NCBI GenBank assembly: GCA_026724425.1
Contig: JAIUCV010000089.1
Coordinates: 1,178,001 to 1,242,000, forward strand
Reading direction: 5' to 3'
Origin: Erythrophleum ivorense
Lineage: Eukaryota; Streptophyta; Magnoliopsida; Fabales; Fabaceae
DNA length: 64,000 nucleotides
Numbering within the stretch: position 1 is the first letter of the stretch; each line of letters begins with the position of its first letter. The position numbers and the translations under genes were made by a program. This document shows positions 46,313 to 59,732 of this stretch, piece after piece. The notes beneath the pieces were generated by a model, which saw only the letters and a program-made list of their open reading frames with translations, did no database searches and was not told where the DNA came from.

Positions 46313-48354
46313 CTAAGTATTTAAATTTAGACAAAGATAAAAAAGAGTTAATACATTATTATATAAATATATGTGTATTTAAATATTTGTAGAAAAGGAC
46401 AAAAAAATAAAAATCTTTATTTACTTGTCGTCCCAAGTGCTATGTGACATATAATTATTGTTGCCTTAATGTAACATATCATTGATGCAGCCTTTGTGTG
46501 TGTTCAAAGGGTAGCCTTCATGTGAGTTTTGCCATGCCATGTAAGAGTGAAGGCCAGAAGAGAGAATCTTTAGGCTAAACTTGCAATGGTTTAGCATGTT
46601 TAGATATAGTCCTTTTGGACTTTGTTCATGTGAATATGTAGAGAAAATTACATGAAATTGAAAAAAAAAATATGATACAACTTATATATGTATAGGTTTA
46701 TCATCTTTTTCTTGCTTTTCAACCTCTTATGGTTAAAGAAGCTTAGTTTTATACAAAACATGATAAGATAATATTTTTTTTTTATTCTTTGTTATTATTT
46801 TATAATAGGAATATATGTAGTTGATGTTTCTTCCACCTTCTTTTCATTTTATGTTACTTTTAAATGGATAACAAAAATTATAGAACAAATTTGTATTCCC
46901 AAATTCGAGAAGGAGTTAATATGAGCAAAAAATTATTTACTTAGTTGATGAAATAGGGTATGTATTCTTAGTTAGATATTTAAAAATAATAACTTTTAAC
47001 ATAAGTCTACTATTTTTTATTGAATAGGTTTATGCCTAATGGTGACAATATTGTTAAATATATTATTACTGTGATCAAATATAATTACCTGAGATCTTAT
47101 AATTGTTGGAAATAAGTTCTTGAAGCAATCAAATAATTATGGTTTCAAGAATTTTAGTCAAATTTTACATTTAATTACCACAAAGTTACTTGTTACTATT
47201 GTAAAATATTAGTATTCAAAGATATTTGTGTAGATAGAAATATTATGTTTGGACATTAGAAAATCATCTTTAAATTTATAAGAATCTCAAAGATCAGGCA
47301 AGGAATTGATTAAAAGATTTGATCTATTATCCTCAAGATAAAGGAAAGAGGCCTCTGTAAATTAAAGAGCATATTTGGAATACTTATATGTTAGTTGGAA
47401 TAGTATAAAATGTTGACAAAAAAGTGAATAGACAAAGAAAAGTAGAGCTTCTACCTCAACTTATGGCTTATCTCTTCACATTGGGGGAGTCTGTTCCATT
47501 CATAGAGCATGTTACAACTTTAACTCAAGAATTAGGTAGGCTTATAACTTTAGTATAGCTTCATGTTCAAAGTCATCGGCAAACAACATCTAGTGATTAG
47601 GTAGACAAAAAGTTTAAAGCCACTTTTGTAAATCTTATCTTTTCTTATTCGTTGTATTATATATGTTTCTAGATTCACATAACTCCTACAACATTTATGT
47701 TTTTCTTATTTTTACTTTTTAAGAATGAGTATGCAAGACTCAAAAAAACAATTGCAAATGTTGCTGGGGAATAAAATTTTTTTTTGGCAAATGAAGTTGC
47801 TTTTTGGGCATTGGTTGCTAGTGGAAAAAAAAGTGATAGCTTAATATATGGTATGGGAAGTGTCTCACACAAATAAAATAAGATCCAATTTTTTGATATA
47901 ATTATGGTCATAATACTGATTGGTACTTATATCCAAGTGTCGTAGATGCTATATATCTATGAGGTAAACTGTATGAAGATGTTAATTAGTATTTAAAGCT
48001 TTATCAAAAGCAACTGCAAGTGAATGAAAATTTAATACTAGACACAAAATGTCAAATTTATAAATATCATTAGAAGCATGGTTCAAAGTTGGGAGAAAAA
48101 ATTAGTGAAACCAGTTGAGAAGACTAAAGAAAAACTTGTAATTACTTTTAAAGTGTTATATTCCAATTGATGTAATATAAAGTAGATTCTTATTTTTGTG
48201 CAAGGTTGTTTAAATAAAAAATTGTAAAGCCTTGGATGACTTTTTATGTACACCTCTTGAGTAAGATGCTTTTTAATATAACTATGTTTTAATGTATAAT
48301 AATGTCATTGTTAAATCAGACAATCTTTTTTAACCTTATCTCTTGTCTTTATAT

Positions 48355-48398
<44 letters not shown>

Positions 48399-48900
48399 TT
48401 ATATTTATCCTTACTCCGACTTTACTCCTATATCACTTTCTCCTTTAAAAGTTTTCTCTCATATCTTGCTTTCTTTTTCTTTATCTAGGGTGTAACCTTC
48501 TTTTTTCTTTAACTATTCATCTTTACTATCTACTCTTATAGGTATTGCAAGATACAAAGTAGAGCTTATTAATGCAAATTTATGGATTACAATTATTTTC
48601 TTCCTGATAACTACCTACCTTCAATTCTACCTTAATTAACTTACATTAGTCATTTTTCTTATAGGATATCATCTAGAAAATGGTGAAGAACAAGTAGAAA
48701 TATCCCTCATGAAGAACAATATACTATTCAATAAGAGCTATAGCCAGTTGAACCTAATATGCAAGAGGAATCACATAGTATATAGTATAATGTTCAACAT
48801 AAATCAACCAAAGAATTAATTACATATGATGGCACAAGGTTTATACTTATATTTCAGCAACATATTGTCATATATGACTGTCATTATGTTAACTTTTATT
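46019..48900. other. Degenerate, probably transposon-derived DNA
   Basis: Short coding-like blocks appear on the plus strand but each is broken by stops and frameshifts, for example a stretch around 47430-47600 and RLKKTIANVAGE at about 47730. No family can be named for them. (TA)n(TG)n at 46276-46312 and (TA)n at 48361-48396. Confidence 0.4.
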
Positions 48901-48989
48901 ATTAATTATTGACTTAATTATTTATTTAACTAAGTTTAAACCAGATAATAAAGCCATATGTGCATTTATTGTTACAATTTTTAAGAGTA

Positions 48990-50195
48990 AATGAGATAGA
49001 CCATGGAATAATTGGAGCCAAGTACTACAAGAATATACGAATTTATGATTTTGTGAATTTTAAGTAATTATTTTTTCTTATAATATTTCCTATCTGTTGA
49101 ATCTGAACTCCTATTCGTTTACATAATTAGAAGTTCTCCTCTAATGATATTTGACTAACATTTTTTTAGCAATATTATTATCGAAAACTGGAGTATCACC
49201 ATTTTATTTGGTTGAATTGGAGAATGCTCGTAATTAAATGCTCAAAAGATACTATTATATTGTTTGGGAGAGCAAGAAAAGACCACAATGGATCAAATAA
49301 TCCATTTGGGAGAAACTTTGTATCTATTGGAACTCCGAAGAATCTTACTCAATAAGTAAGCAAAAAATAAAGAATCGTACCTCCACTTTAAATTTGGAGC
49401 TTCTTTGCATACAAGAGGATCAATTTTTATATAAGAACATACTAGAAGATTAGTATCTATTTAGCATATCTATTTTATACTTTATCTATATATAACCAAT
49501 TACTATATATAACTAATTAATTTTTATCTTTTTCTGTTATGCAAGCCTAATAATTGAGGAGAGATCATTCATACTTTGAAATTCATTTAAAAATACATCA
49601 ATATAAATTTACTAATACTTGGGTGGATCAAAAAACAAAGGTTATTTGGTACGTGTATAAAAAATATGTATATACATGTACACATATATTGTTATAACTC
49701 TTTTATTCATTTGCAGTTTGCATTAGTAGAATGATATTTTACAAAGGAAAAATAATGCAAAAAGTTCAAATGACAATTTATTAAACTTGAATTTATTTGT
49801 ACAAACTACTGGTGAAAAAAGAGAAGCACAATTTATGGTCTAGGTAATATATCATATAAAATATTAGAAAATTCTAATAGTGGATATGCATATACAGAGA
49901 AAGCATCATCCAGTCAAGTGCCATTGTATCCTCATTTAATCTACATACAAGAGATGATAAGAAATAAATTTATTAATATTTTAACACAATCTTATCATAC
50001 TTAATTTCAAGAATAGTAAAGACAAATTAAAGAGTTTCGATTACAAATAAACAAATTAATTCATTGCTCTTACTCACAATCTAAGGTTAGAGCAAGGTCA
50101 TTCTAAAAAAAAATAGTTCACAATTCTCGTATCCCACTTAAGTTGGAGATAATAAAGAAAGAAGATGATGATGAGGAGATTGAAGAGGAGTAAGG
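48990..50195 (+). pseudogene. Degenerate CACTA/En-Spm (Ptta-like) transposase remnant
   Basis: Plus-strand pieces in shifting frames resemble the plant Ptta/En/Spm transposase family. Around 49310-49390: YWNSEESYSISKQKIKNRT followed, after a frame change, by FKFGASLHTRGSI (family pattern yWnS.e....sekNk.NR.....HttGSkSf). Around 49830: IYGLGNISYKILEN (family pattern vyGlGs.a). An acidic tail EDDDEEIEEE is at about 50163-50192. Many stops and frameshifts show it is dead. CACTA termini were not identified with confidence. Confidence 0.5.
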
Positions 50196-50679
50196 TTTTG
50201 GGGCTAATTTAAATTTTTTCGTAATAGATATATTGCGAATATAATATATTAATCCCTTTTTTTAATTTTAAGAATATATATACTCTTTGTAGTAATTTTC
50301 CATAGGTGTATATATATATATATTTATATATATATTTATATAAAAAGTATATAAATGTATAAATATTTTATATATTAATATATTTGTATATAAAATGTAT
50401 GTATTTACTATAAGTTTAATATTATTAACATAACTTGCATAAAAAAATTCAAAAAATATAAATATATAATGATACAATATAATTACACTTTTATTATTTT
50501 TAAAATTTATAAATTATTAACCATTTCCTTTTAAAACATGACTAAAATGGAAATACACAACTTTTATATAGGAGAAAAAAGGGAAAGCTTATACAGTTGA
50601 CGGAAAAAAGAGAAAAATAAAACAAGAAAGAAAAAATAAAAAAGAAAGAGTTATTAAGCATTAGTGGGCTGGGCGAAGT

Positions 50680-51005
50680 ACTTGGACGTTGTAGTCAGAG
50701 GACTTTTGATTGCAACGTAGTTGGATCATTTTTTACTGCGATATAATTGGAGATGTCCAAGTATGATTTGGTCAGACATCTCCGACTGCTACTATTATGT
50801 AGTTGGATGTGTTTCGACTGCAGCGTAGTCAAAACTCGTTCTACAAAATCTTACAGTTAGAACTTGTTTGAGCATAATTTGATCAGACAAGTCCTATCAA
50901 TTGCATAGGTTTCACCTACAACGCAGTCGAATCTATGTTCGATCGTTATAACTATATCCAACTGTGTAGCAGTTGAACTTGTCGATTATAGTTTAACTAT
51001 TCCAA
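50680..51005. repeat. Cluster of short repeats and hairpins (possible transposon subterminal region)
   Basis: A GTAGTYGRA-like word recurs: TTGTAGTCAGAG (50690), AACGTAGTTGGAT (50714), ATGTAGTTGGATG (50797), GCGTAGTCAAA (50823), CGCAGTCGAATC (50922), GTAGCAGTTGAAC (50966). A second repeat, ATGATTTGGTCAGACATCTCC at 50763, is echoed by ATAATTTGATCAGACAAGTCC at 50874. Each sits in a hairpin: GGAGATGTC with GACATCTCC, and ACTTGT with ACAAGT. Multiple short motifs in both orientations beside transposase remnants are typical of CACTA subterminal regions. Confidence 0.5.
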
Positions 51006-51689
51006 TTACAAACAAAGTCACTATATTTCCAAATGTCATTCTTTCTCTACATAATTGTTCAACTTCATAATTATTCCATTAATATTATTTAGGTGACATT
51101 TTTTTTTCTAATGTTTGGATTAGATTTTTATTATAACATTTTATAATCCTTAGGGAAAATTTTATAATCCGTATGAAAAAAAATAAGCCACCAATGAAAC
51201 TAAATTTTAAAGCAATATAATTTGTAAAACAAAATTTTATTTGCATAAATAATAATTAAATAACTAAATACTTCCTATGCAATACTTTATAACATAACAA
51301 ACTATTGAGTCACAGTAGATAACAGATGATGGATTAAAATTTAATCAATAAAAGTTGTGGCAGTATTTCAACAACACTTACATACCATCATCCAAGTTCT
51401 AACTATGAACAAACATCACCCAAAATATTTGTACAATCATTCAACACCACTTATATAACATTATAACTATTAACATAAATCACTCGCAAAAAAAAATTCA
51501 TTATCTACTTCAACAAAATTACAACTAACATTAAAACAACACTTACTTGTACTATCAACTTTTTGATTCACCTCACCTTAATAGTTGGAATAGTGGGAAA
51601 GTATAATAGTAGTCTATTGTCACAAGATATTTGTATATGAGCCAAGCAAATCAAGTAATTGATTAACTACTTTCTTATTAAAGTTTGTA

Positions 51690-52480
51690 TTACGTGTTAA
51701 ATGGTTTATATTTTGACATATGTTATATGCAACAAGTGCCAATCATTGATCCATTTTTTTAGTTATATCCTTTAACTTTGCTAACAATTTCTCTGCATGA
51801 TTATCGTTGTGTCTTTTTCATTTCCAAGAGAATGATGTAGCTCCACTTATAGGTGTTGGAGTGGCATTAGAATCCACTAACTCTTGATTGATATCCATAT
51901 TTAGTGGGCTATCATCTAAGTCTTTTGCCTCAGACACATGGTTTCCTCTTGAAGATGTGTCTTTGATATCTTTAGTATTTTGTGCATTCTGTCCTCTGGC
52001 CCTATCATTTTCCTAAACAATGCACAAATCTTGAAAGTATGGAAATGACTTATATCTAAGTGCAATTGCATGCTTATAGACTTACAAATCACACACACAC
52101 ACACGCACAGGCATATATTTTAATGAATTGGATAGCACCTAGGAAAAAGCACACAACTTACCTTAACATACTTATTCCACACATTCTTATCAATTGTGAT
52201 ATACTTTGATATAGGATGCTATCCAAATCTAGAGGTAGTGGGACCATATATTATGCCATATAGTTTGGACCATAATTACTTTTGTGTTTTCAGTTAAAAT
52301 TGAATATGAAAAACTCTTTTAAGGCCATATCCTGGGCTTCTTTCATCCATGATCTTTTTAACTGCTTCAAATGGCTTGGTTTGAAGCTACTGTTTGTCAT
52401 ATATTTTTGGTCTATTTGTAACTCCATAAAACATTCAATAAGTACTGCATCCTTTGATGGAATTCATTGATGATTTTTAG
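51690..52480 (-). pseudogene. Myb/SANT-like ORF of the PIF/Harbinger element
   Basis: Minus-strand pieces read IECFMELQIDQKYMTNSSF then KPSHLKQLKRSWMKEAQDMA (52330-52450), the N-terminal helix-rich Myb/SANT-like DNA-binding domain. After a gap comes a polar linker with ENDRARGQNAQNTKDIKDTS (about 52010 down), then a C-terminal helical part. In active elements this protein helps the transposase bind the termini. Stops and lost frame make it a pseudogene. Confidence 0.6.
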
Positions 52481-52894
52481 GTTGAGAATCAAAGCCTGTA
52501 ATAAGATCCATATAGGGAAGCTATAACATAAATGAACATTAAATATATTGAGGATAATCAAGTAGATATTAACTGAAATTAAACAATTACCAACCATAGC
52601 TACCAATTACATTAAATATTATAAAATGCATAATATTAGCTGAAATATAATATAACCAATATTTATTAATAATGTTAAGCATTCATATTGTCATTACATA
52701 ATGATGATGATGATGATGATGATGATAATGATGTCAATAACTAGGTAATTTCTCCATGAATGCAAGCATGTTATCTGTGTGGCTTATGTGCCATGAAATC
52801 TACAAACATATTATTTGCTAATTGTTCTCGAAATCTATTTCATGCTTCAAATGTCTCCATTGTCACCACATGATTTAGTTCACCCATACCATCA

Positions 52895-54049
52895 TCCTTC
52901 CCCCCCTCGCGATTTTGGTCCACTAATTCCATCTATGAATTCGTCCTCTTTGTCTTCTCGAGTTATGAGCATAATAAGCAGCAAACTAGTATTGCTTTAT
53001 TATGTGTCGTTATTGGGTGGCCAGAAGAACTCTCAAGTATTACTCATCATTTTTTCAAGATTCCAAATACCTTTTCAGTCACATTTCAAGTCGATACATG
53101 TTGCATATTAAAACATTTATGTAGGTTTGACAAGCAAGGACTATGTTGCCATTCACTTAGGTGATAATTTTGTTCTTTATATAGTGCAAAAAATCCATTA
53201 CAATTAGTATAATTTACATCAACTAAATAATATTTCCTTATATCATTACATATTTAAACAATCAGTTTAGGCATCAATAGAAAATAAACAACAATACTTA
53301 AAACTATAATTATGAATCATCAGTATACTTACCGTGAGGGACTTTTAATCCATGTCTCTTACTAAGTACATTCTACAAAATGTGACCATTAGCTGTTGAA
53401 CCTTTCTAGCTTGGCAATACATAAATAAATTGTGTATCATGTGAGTATATACCAAGAATATTAGTAGTTATTAACTCTTTTTTATTATGATATTGAGGCT
53501 TGTCCATTGAAGGTACTTGAATTATAATATGTGTTTCGTTAAGTATACTAAGACAATTCTAAAAATAAAGGAGTTAATTGGGAGTGTGACAAAAATTTAT
53601 AGTAAAATTAATATTATTTGTCATTCTCTTTATCTTAAATTATTTTCATTTTTCATTTTTTGAGTTTTCAGTTACGAGCTCAGGACTTTTTAACGATTCT
53701 CTATCCAAACGCATCATTGCATTTAAAACCATGTTAAAGTATTGATTAATAATTTCTCTTGATCTCTTGAAGTACACCTTCATTGACCTATTCTTAAGAT
53801 GATGTGCTAGAATGGATAAAAATGTTGCTACTTACTCATCAACTAGTATATTTTTCTTATAGTTTGGTCAAGCATGGCACAAAGTCGATCAAATATCACT
53901 CTATACATTCTAAGTTGGTTATAACATATAGCATCACTATTGTATACTAACCTCCTAAGGTGGGCTTGCGTTAGTTGGAAGCCAATGGTGTATGACTTAT
54001 ATGTTAGGCGATAACAACTTAAAGCTACAATAACCCATATGTTTATCAT
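52895..54049 (-). pseudogene. HARBI1-like (PIF/Harbinger) transposase, inactivated
   Basis: In order along the minus strand: NSDAICYNQLRMYRVIFDRL (53843-54049), LVDE-stop-VATFLSILAHHLKNRS (about 53800), REIINQYFNMVLNAMMRLD, CLSILNETHIIIQVPSMDKP, KKELITTNILGIYS (about 53470), DVNYTNCNGFFALYKEQNYH (about 53200), and NVTEKVFGILKK (about 53050). These match the DDE nuclease of PIF/Harbinger transposases. The first catalytic Asp (CLGALDGTHI in the family) is Asn here; the Asp before NYTN and the Glu of NVTEK remain. Several in-frame stops (for example after LVDE and before NVTEK) show the gene is dead. Confidence 0.8.
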
Positions 54050-54404
54050 CCACTAATGTCTATAATGCATGAAAGTAAAAGTCAAACCAGAATATGAAAA
54101 ATGACATCATGGTTAATATCATCGATATCCAAATGGTCATTGCTTGTTTTATATTGTTGGAATAATATAAAATAGATGATGCTCTGTTCAGTTATAACAA
54201 AACATACCTAAACAAATTATATTAATATGAAATTATAGTAAATGGTTACGCTCAATAACAATAATTTATATATAAAAATGCTATAACTGAGCACAAAAAA
54301 CTTAATTTGAATTTTTTCCACTGAACAATTATGTAACACAAAGAAATTTATAAGAATGAAATGTAACAATTATTAAAAAAAAATTCTCTATTAATATATA
54401 CATA

Positions 54405-54410
<6 letters not shown>

Positions 54411-54460
<50 letters not shown>
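54411..54460 (+). repeat. (TATG)n microsatellite
   Basis: About twelve uninterrupted GTAT units after a short (TA)n tract. Likely polymorphic in length. Confidence 0.9.
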
Positions 54461-54461
<1 letters not shown>

Positions 54462-55535
54462 CTATTTTACTATGGCAACAGTTAGAAGGAACACAAGAAC
54501 AACAACATTGACAAGCCATACAAAAAGAAGCCATGAAAAGTAGGCACACTTATGCATGTCTTTGCAAACATAGCAGAAGAATTTTATGCATTCAATTGGT
54601 GAAAATGGGTTAACTATTCCATAAAAGATATAACCAAAAACATACTTATTTAGATAAACAACTGTAAACCAATCAAGGCAGAGCTATACGAAATAGAATG
54701 ATTTTTGCAATGGTGTTGAGGGTTGACAACTCTAAATAAAAGTGAATGGGAAAGATTGACAAATAAATAGTAATACATACCAAGGGTAAAAATATCAATA
54801 TATTTTCATTTGAAAAACGGTGTACAAAAAAAGTGCAGCATAGAAAAAAAAAAGTGCACAGTATCTATTTTTTACGCATGGGTTTTCATTTTTTGCAACA
54901 CACATGTACCAAATACATGTAGATTTTGTTTTCCTTTCAGTTTTCATTGACATACCAAATGGGGCCTCTGTATAGCCTTCAACTTCGACTGCTTTCTATG
55001 CATGGCATGGCCTGGCAAATCCCTATCTTTGAAATGACTGCCCAACAAAATAAAGCCAAACCTAGATTAATTTCGAACAGGGATTCCACATGCAAACTTT
55101 TTGATCCTCACTAACTCTCAAATTATGTTTGCCACTAGACTTGGGCCCCAATGCCCATATGAGCTATACAAATGCAGGCTTTAGTTGAAATCATTTGTCA
55201 ACCACTAATAAATCTCAACTTTTATTATTTCTTACTGTAAATACACTGCCCTACAGTTCTCGGTCCACTGGAGTCTGAAAGAACCATTGCGAACACCTCT
55301 GTTAGACTCTAACTCATCATGTATGAAAATCACTAAAACTTCCAAATATCCAAGTCCAATAATAGACCAAGGATCTATTACACTATAGAGGTCCACTTTT
55401 TTTTTTCCCCCACAAAAGAGTCGTGTGCCTGGCGTTGTACAAAATTCAGAAACATTAGTGGGCAACATAAATTGAAATGGCACTCGTATTTGTCGGGGTA
55501 CAGGTTCTGATCCCCGGTTTTTTTTTTTCCCTTTA

Positions 55536-55574
<39 letters not shown>

Positions 55575-58058
55575 TCAACCTAAAGACTGTTGTTGTCTAA
55601 TGGTTATCATCTTGGTGGTCACAATCGAGCCATTATTAACTTCTTCTTTTTTTCTTTTAAATTTCTAAAAAGAAATAAATACTTGTGTCTAGAAGTCAGA
55701 TTCCAGCATCACATTAATTTATGCATTAACTCAAACATGGGAAACGTAGAATCCAGTCAATCCACGCAGAAGAGCAAGGGAATGTTATGGTTGTGAGTTA
55801 TGAGTAGAAGCAAAAATGGGAGAGGTGAGCAGTGAAGTAAAGGAATGAAGGGTGAGGCACATGGCGAAGGATTAGCATCCATTCAAAAATCTCTTTGCTT
55901 TTGTAAAATTGTGGTGATATGATCAGACCGAAAACAGGAAACAGCAGTAGCCACCGCCCATTTATTGAGTGGGTAGGGCCTTCTTCCATCCCATCCAAAG
56001 ATTCCTCTCCCAATTCCCCTCAATTTGGAAGATGATTAATCACTCCATTTGATTGATTTCCCCCGTTTACCAATTACCCACTACTCCTTTCCCCATGTCT
56101 CTTTATCAACACGTCACTGCAAATTCATTTATTAAAATGGATCTCCTGCTACATAATAAGAGGTGTTTAGAAGTAAAAAAAGACCAAAAAAAAATGAGAT
56201 AACTCCTTATTTAGATGACACAGCACCTCGCAGCATAGAGTTCGGCTTCATTTATACTCATACCTCATCACTGCACCCCCTTGGATATGATCAGGGCCAT
56301 GTGACTACTCTCACACTGCAACATGTGACTGTGAATGGTCGAGGGGTTGGCTTGGGATTCATTGGCCATGATTAATTATATATTTGGAAACATAACCTAT
56401 TCTTGCCTTCAAATTATTTGGGACGACACTTCCTAATTTGTTCCTACTTTCACTACCCAGCTACTTTTCACATCTTCCCTTTACTCATGACTTTTGAGCT
56501 ACCAGCTACTTACAGATATTGCGTCTACCTAAAACCACTTGAGGTTGCAATGGAGTAGGGTGTTTATTTGATTTAATAATTTGGCCAATTGCGTGTGGTC
56601 TAGATAGGGTCATACTTAATCATGAAGGGCAAGATCAGCTGAAGATTTTAACATCATCAACTTTTCACTAATAAGGCAATCCTCAAGAAAAAATCTTCGA
56701 CTGATATCATTCATTTTACAGAATGCCCAGAAAGAATTCGTATTGGCTAAATTAATTAAATTAAAATAAGCAATCAGGCAATGAATATCGGCCCGCATGA
56801 GACTGGGAAGGACACTCCCCTTTGCGTAATCTTGGAAGTCAGATTAACATAATCAATCATCCCTACCTACCTAAAGCCTACCTACATTTCCACACTGAGT
56901 TCATCCTATTTAATCTTATAATCTTTTTTTTTTTTTGGTCAAATTTAATCTCATAATCAAACACAAAACAAAAATTCAGAATCTGACAAGTGACATGTCC
57001 AAGGAACTTGTTTCTTAATTACGCGCCCCTTAATTTTCAATTCGACTCTTCCTTAATTTCCATTCGTTTCTTCTTCACTAGTTACCAGTTAGCGCGTCTC
57101 TCTCTCTCTCTCTCTCTTTTTCGGTTGCTAAGCAGGCTGCGTACCCTAAGAAATTCTTACACACAAGCACACACATGTATATGGGATTCTCCTTAATTGG
57201 TGGTTAGTTGAAAGTAATCATGCAAAAAGACCGAAAATTTGCAGTAACATCAGAGTTGACATTCGAATGGGATCTAGAAAAATCGGACAATGCACATGAT
57301 ATGTTGATTTTAGGCTACTGATCTCAGGTTGTTAGTGTTTCAATTCCATTTTGGCACTACCCAAAACCATTGGTTGAGAATCTTGAAGGGGAAATTAAGT
57401 TAATTTGCTAAGTTAATAAAGTGATGCGACTACTGCTGGCTACTCGCACAAATTCCTTTTTCATCGGTGCTTGCTACAACCAAATGTCGCACTTGTGTGT
57501 ATTCATATCCACCCAAGATTAAAGTCACAGTTTTGCTCTTTTTTTATGTGATGAGTCTGCAATTCACTGATGGGCCGGGCAAGGCCAAAAGATCAAATTT
57601 GTTTTGGTTCGTTGATACTTGTTCTACTTGGCTAGCTTTCAAAAAACCCAAGAATGATGAAATCGTCACCTCCTTTATCCAGTTCAATTGTGATGAGTGG
57701 TGAGCAGCCATGGGTTTGTTAATTTATTTTAGTGGAAACGAAAGGCATGTTAGGGAATTTAATCAGTTAGTGTTCAATTTGCAGAAAATATATTCCCACA
57801 GCCACTGGGTACTTGGAATATAATATTCTATTCTCGATATGGTGACATTATTATAATCACTATTCTTAACCACAAATCTCCCTCCTTCTCTTTCATTAAA
57901 TTGATGAATCAAAAGGTGATCCATTCCTACTCAAAATCATTCCCTATCTTTTCTTCTTCTTCTTCTTCTGTAAGCCGTTTCAACACCAACAGATACACCT
58001 AAAGCTGATTTATCTCTCCCTCTTCACTTTTGCTCCTCCTCTTCGTTCATCTTCATCC
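54461..58058. other. Intergenic before the Dof gene, includes its promoter
   Basis: No protein gene recognised in 3.6 kb. Simple tracts: (TA)n at 55540-55568, (TC)n at 57096-57117 and (TTC)n at 57948-57969. The last, with the pyrimidine-rich CCTCTTCGTTCATC stretch, lies in the likely 5' leader of the Dof gene. Composition rises slightly in GC from about 57000 on, consistent with a promoter region. Confidence 0.45.
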
Positions 58059-59365
58059 ATGGACACAGCTCAGTGGCCTCAGGTAAACTCCATCAACACC
58101 CGCTTCTTCATTCTTTACATTTCGGTACTATTTCTCACCTGGGTTTGGTTTCACCAATAAATTAAGGTATTCGTGGGATTTTTCTATTTCTTTATTTAAA
58201 AATTCAGAGGGTATTCGGAGCCATAACTGATACAGCTACCCACTCAATTGAATTCATTGTAATTAATCAGCTATGTCGAAGGTATTTATTTTGCTTTATC
58301 TTTGTCTATGGCTTTGCTTTTGAGGCAGAAAGGAGTTTTCTGAAAAAAAAAAAAATAATTGTTATACAAATTCCCCCTGCTTTAGCGCTGATACATATGA
58401 TCCTGAAAAGTGTAAAGCAACAAAACTGTTGTTGCTCGTTTTTGGCGATGATGTTATTTGTTTGATAGTGAAGATGGCTATATGGCATTTGTAGATGGTA
58501 ATTAAATTGGGTTGTGTTGTGTGACTGTGATGTGTAGGAGATAGTAGTGAAACCAATACAAGATATAGTGGCAAATACAAACACAAATACATGTGCGAAG
58601 GGTGGAGGTGCGGAGAGGAAGGCACGGCCTCAGAAAGACGAAGCCCTAAACTGTCCAAGGTGCCATTCAACCAACACCAAGTTCTGTTACTACAACAACT
58701 ACAGCCTCACACAGCCTCGATATTTCTGCAAGACTTGTCGAAGGTATTGGACTCATGGTGGTTCCCTCAGAAATATCCCTGTGGGAGGCGGTTCCAGGAA
58801 GAACAAGAGATCTTCTTCTTCTTCTTCTTCTAATTCTTGCTCCAAAAAGCTTCCACCTGAAGATCCAAGTTTGTCACACATAGTTAATTCCTCTCACACT
58901 CACAATTCCAAGATTCTGGAAGGCCAAGATCTGAATTTGGGTTTCCCAGAGTTTGGAAATATGTGTGATCCTTTGGTTCAAGCAAATGAAAATACTAATA
59001 ACAACAACATGTCTGCTTCTTCCTCGACAAGTACCAGTTGCCACCTTTCAGCTTTGGAGCTTCTTACTGGGATCACTTCCAGTTCCAAGGATTTGAATAA
59101 TTCCTTCACGCCTATCATGCCCATTCATCAGGATCCAAATACAGTTTTTCCCCTCCAGGATTTCAAGCCAACCCTCCATTTTAGCCTACATGAGTCTGCA
59201 GCAACCCCCTACCCAACTTTACACAACCTTCAACACACTGGCAGTGGCAGCCTTTCCTTTCAAGATTTGAAACAAGTGGCTCCCACTACGTCCTCCGCTC
59301 CAAATTCAACCTCCACTGGGTATTGGACTGCAATGTTGGGTGCATCTGGAGGATCTAATTGGTAA
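58059..59365 (+). CDS. Dof zinc-finger transcription factor (Dof4.6/Dof1.8-like)
   Basis: Plant-specific nuclear DNA-binding factor recognising AAAG cores. Two exons: 58059-58082 (8 codons, MDTAQWPQ) and 58538-59365, joined by a 455-base GT-AG intron; 283 residues. The Dof domain spans about residues 43-100, with the C-X2-C-X21-C-X2-C finger at Cys47, Cys50, Cys72, Cys75 and the conserved NTKFCYYNNYSLTQPRYFCK and GGSLRNIPVGGGSRKNKR. One difference from the commonest form is YWTHGG, where most Dofs have YWTKGG or YWTEGG. A serine run (about 105-115), an Asn/Ser-rich middle and a C-terminal GYWTAMLGASGGSNW follow. The tiny first exon MDTAQWPQ followed by EIVVKP is characteristic of the Dof4.6/Dof1.8 subgroup, linked in the literature to vascular expression. 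Gene intact. Confidence 0.94.
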
Positions 59366-59626
59366 ACCAACTCACAATTATTAATTTACTCTTCTTTTCA
59401 TTCTCCCAGTGTTCCCTCTTTTTTTTTTTTTCAATTAGTTAAAATCAATGTAGGGTACTTGTTCCCATTTCTTCATAGCTAACGCATACCATATACGTAT
59501 GTTTGTTATGTATATATAATATATATGTAGCTCCTCTTTATCACCATTTTTACTCTTTCATCTTGAAGCTTTATTTTAGCTAAGTTGGCTTCACTTATTT
59601 CAAATTAACAACATGGAAGAGATGCA

Positions 59627-59658
<32 letters not shown>

Positions 59659-59695
59659 TAGCCGGGTTAACGACGGGGATGCAGTTCATGCACTT

Positions 59696-59732
<37 letters not shown>

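Larger units (their letters stand above)
51690..54060 (-). mobile_element. Degenerate PIF/Harbinger DNA transposon
   Basis: The minus strand carries both proteins typical of PIF/Harbinger elements in tandem: a HARBI1-like transposase (52895-54049) and a Myb/SANT-like ORF (about 51690-52480). Both have several stops. Termini and the expected 3-base TTA/TAA target duplication were not located; the coordinates mark only the coding extent. Confidence 0.75.

Noticed and set aside
55495..55525. B-box-like GGTTCTGATCCCCGG followed by a T run
   Set aside because: No A box at the right distance and no tRNA fold.
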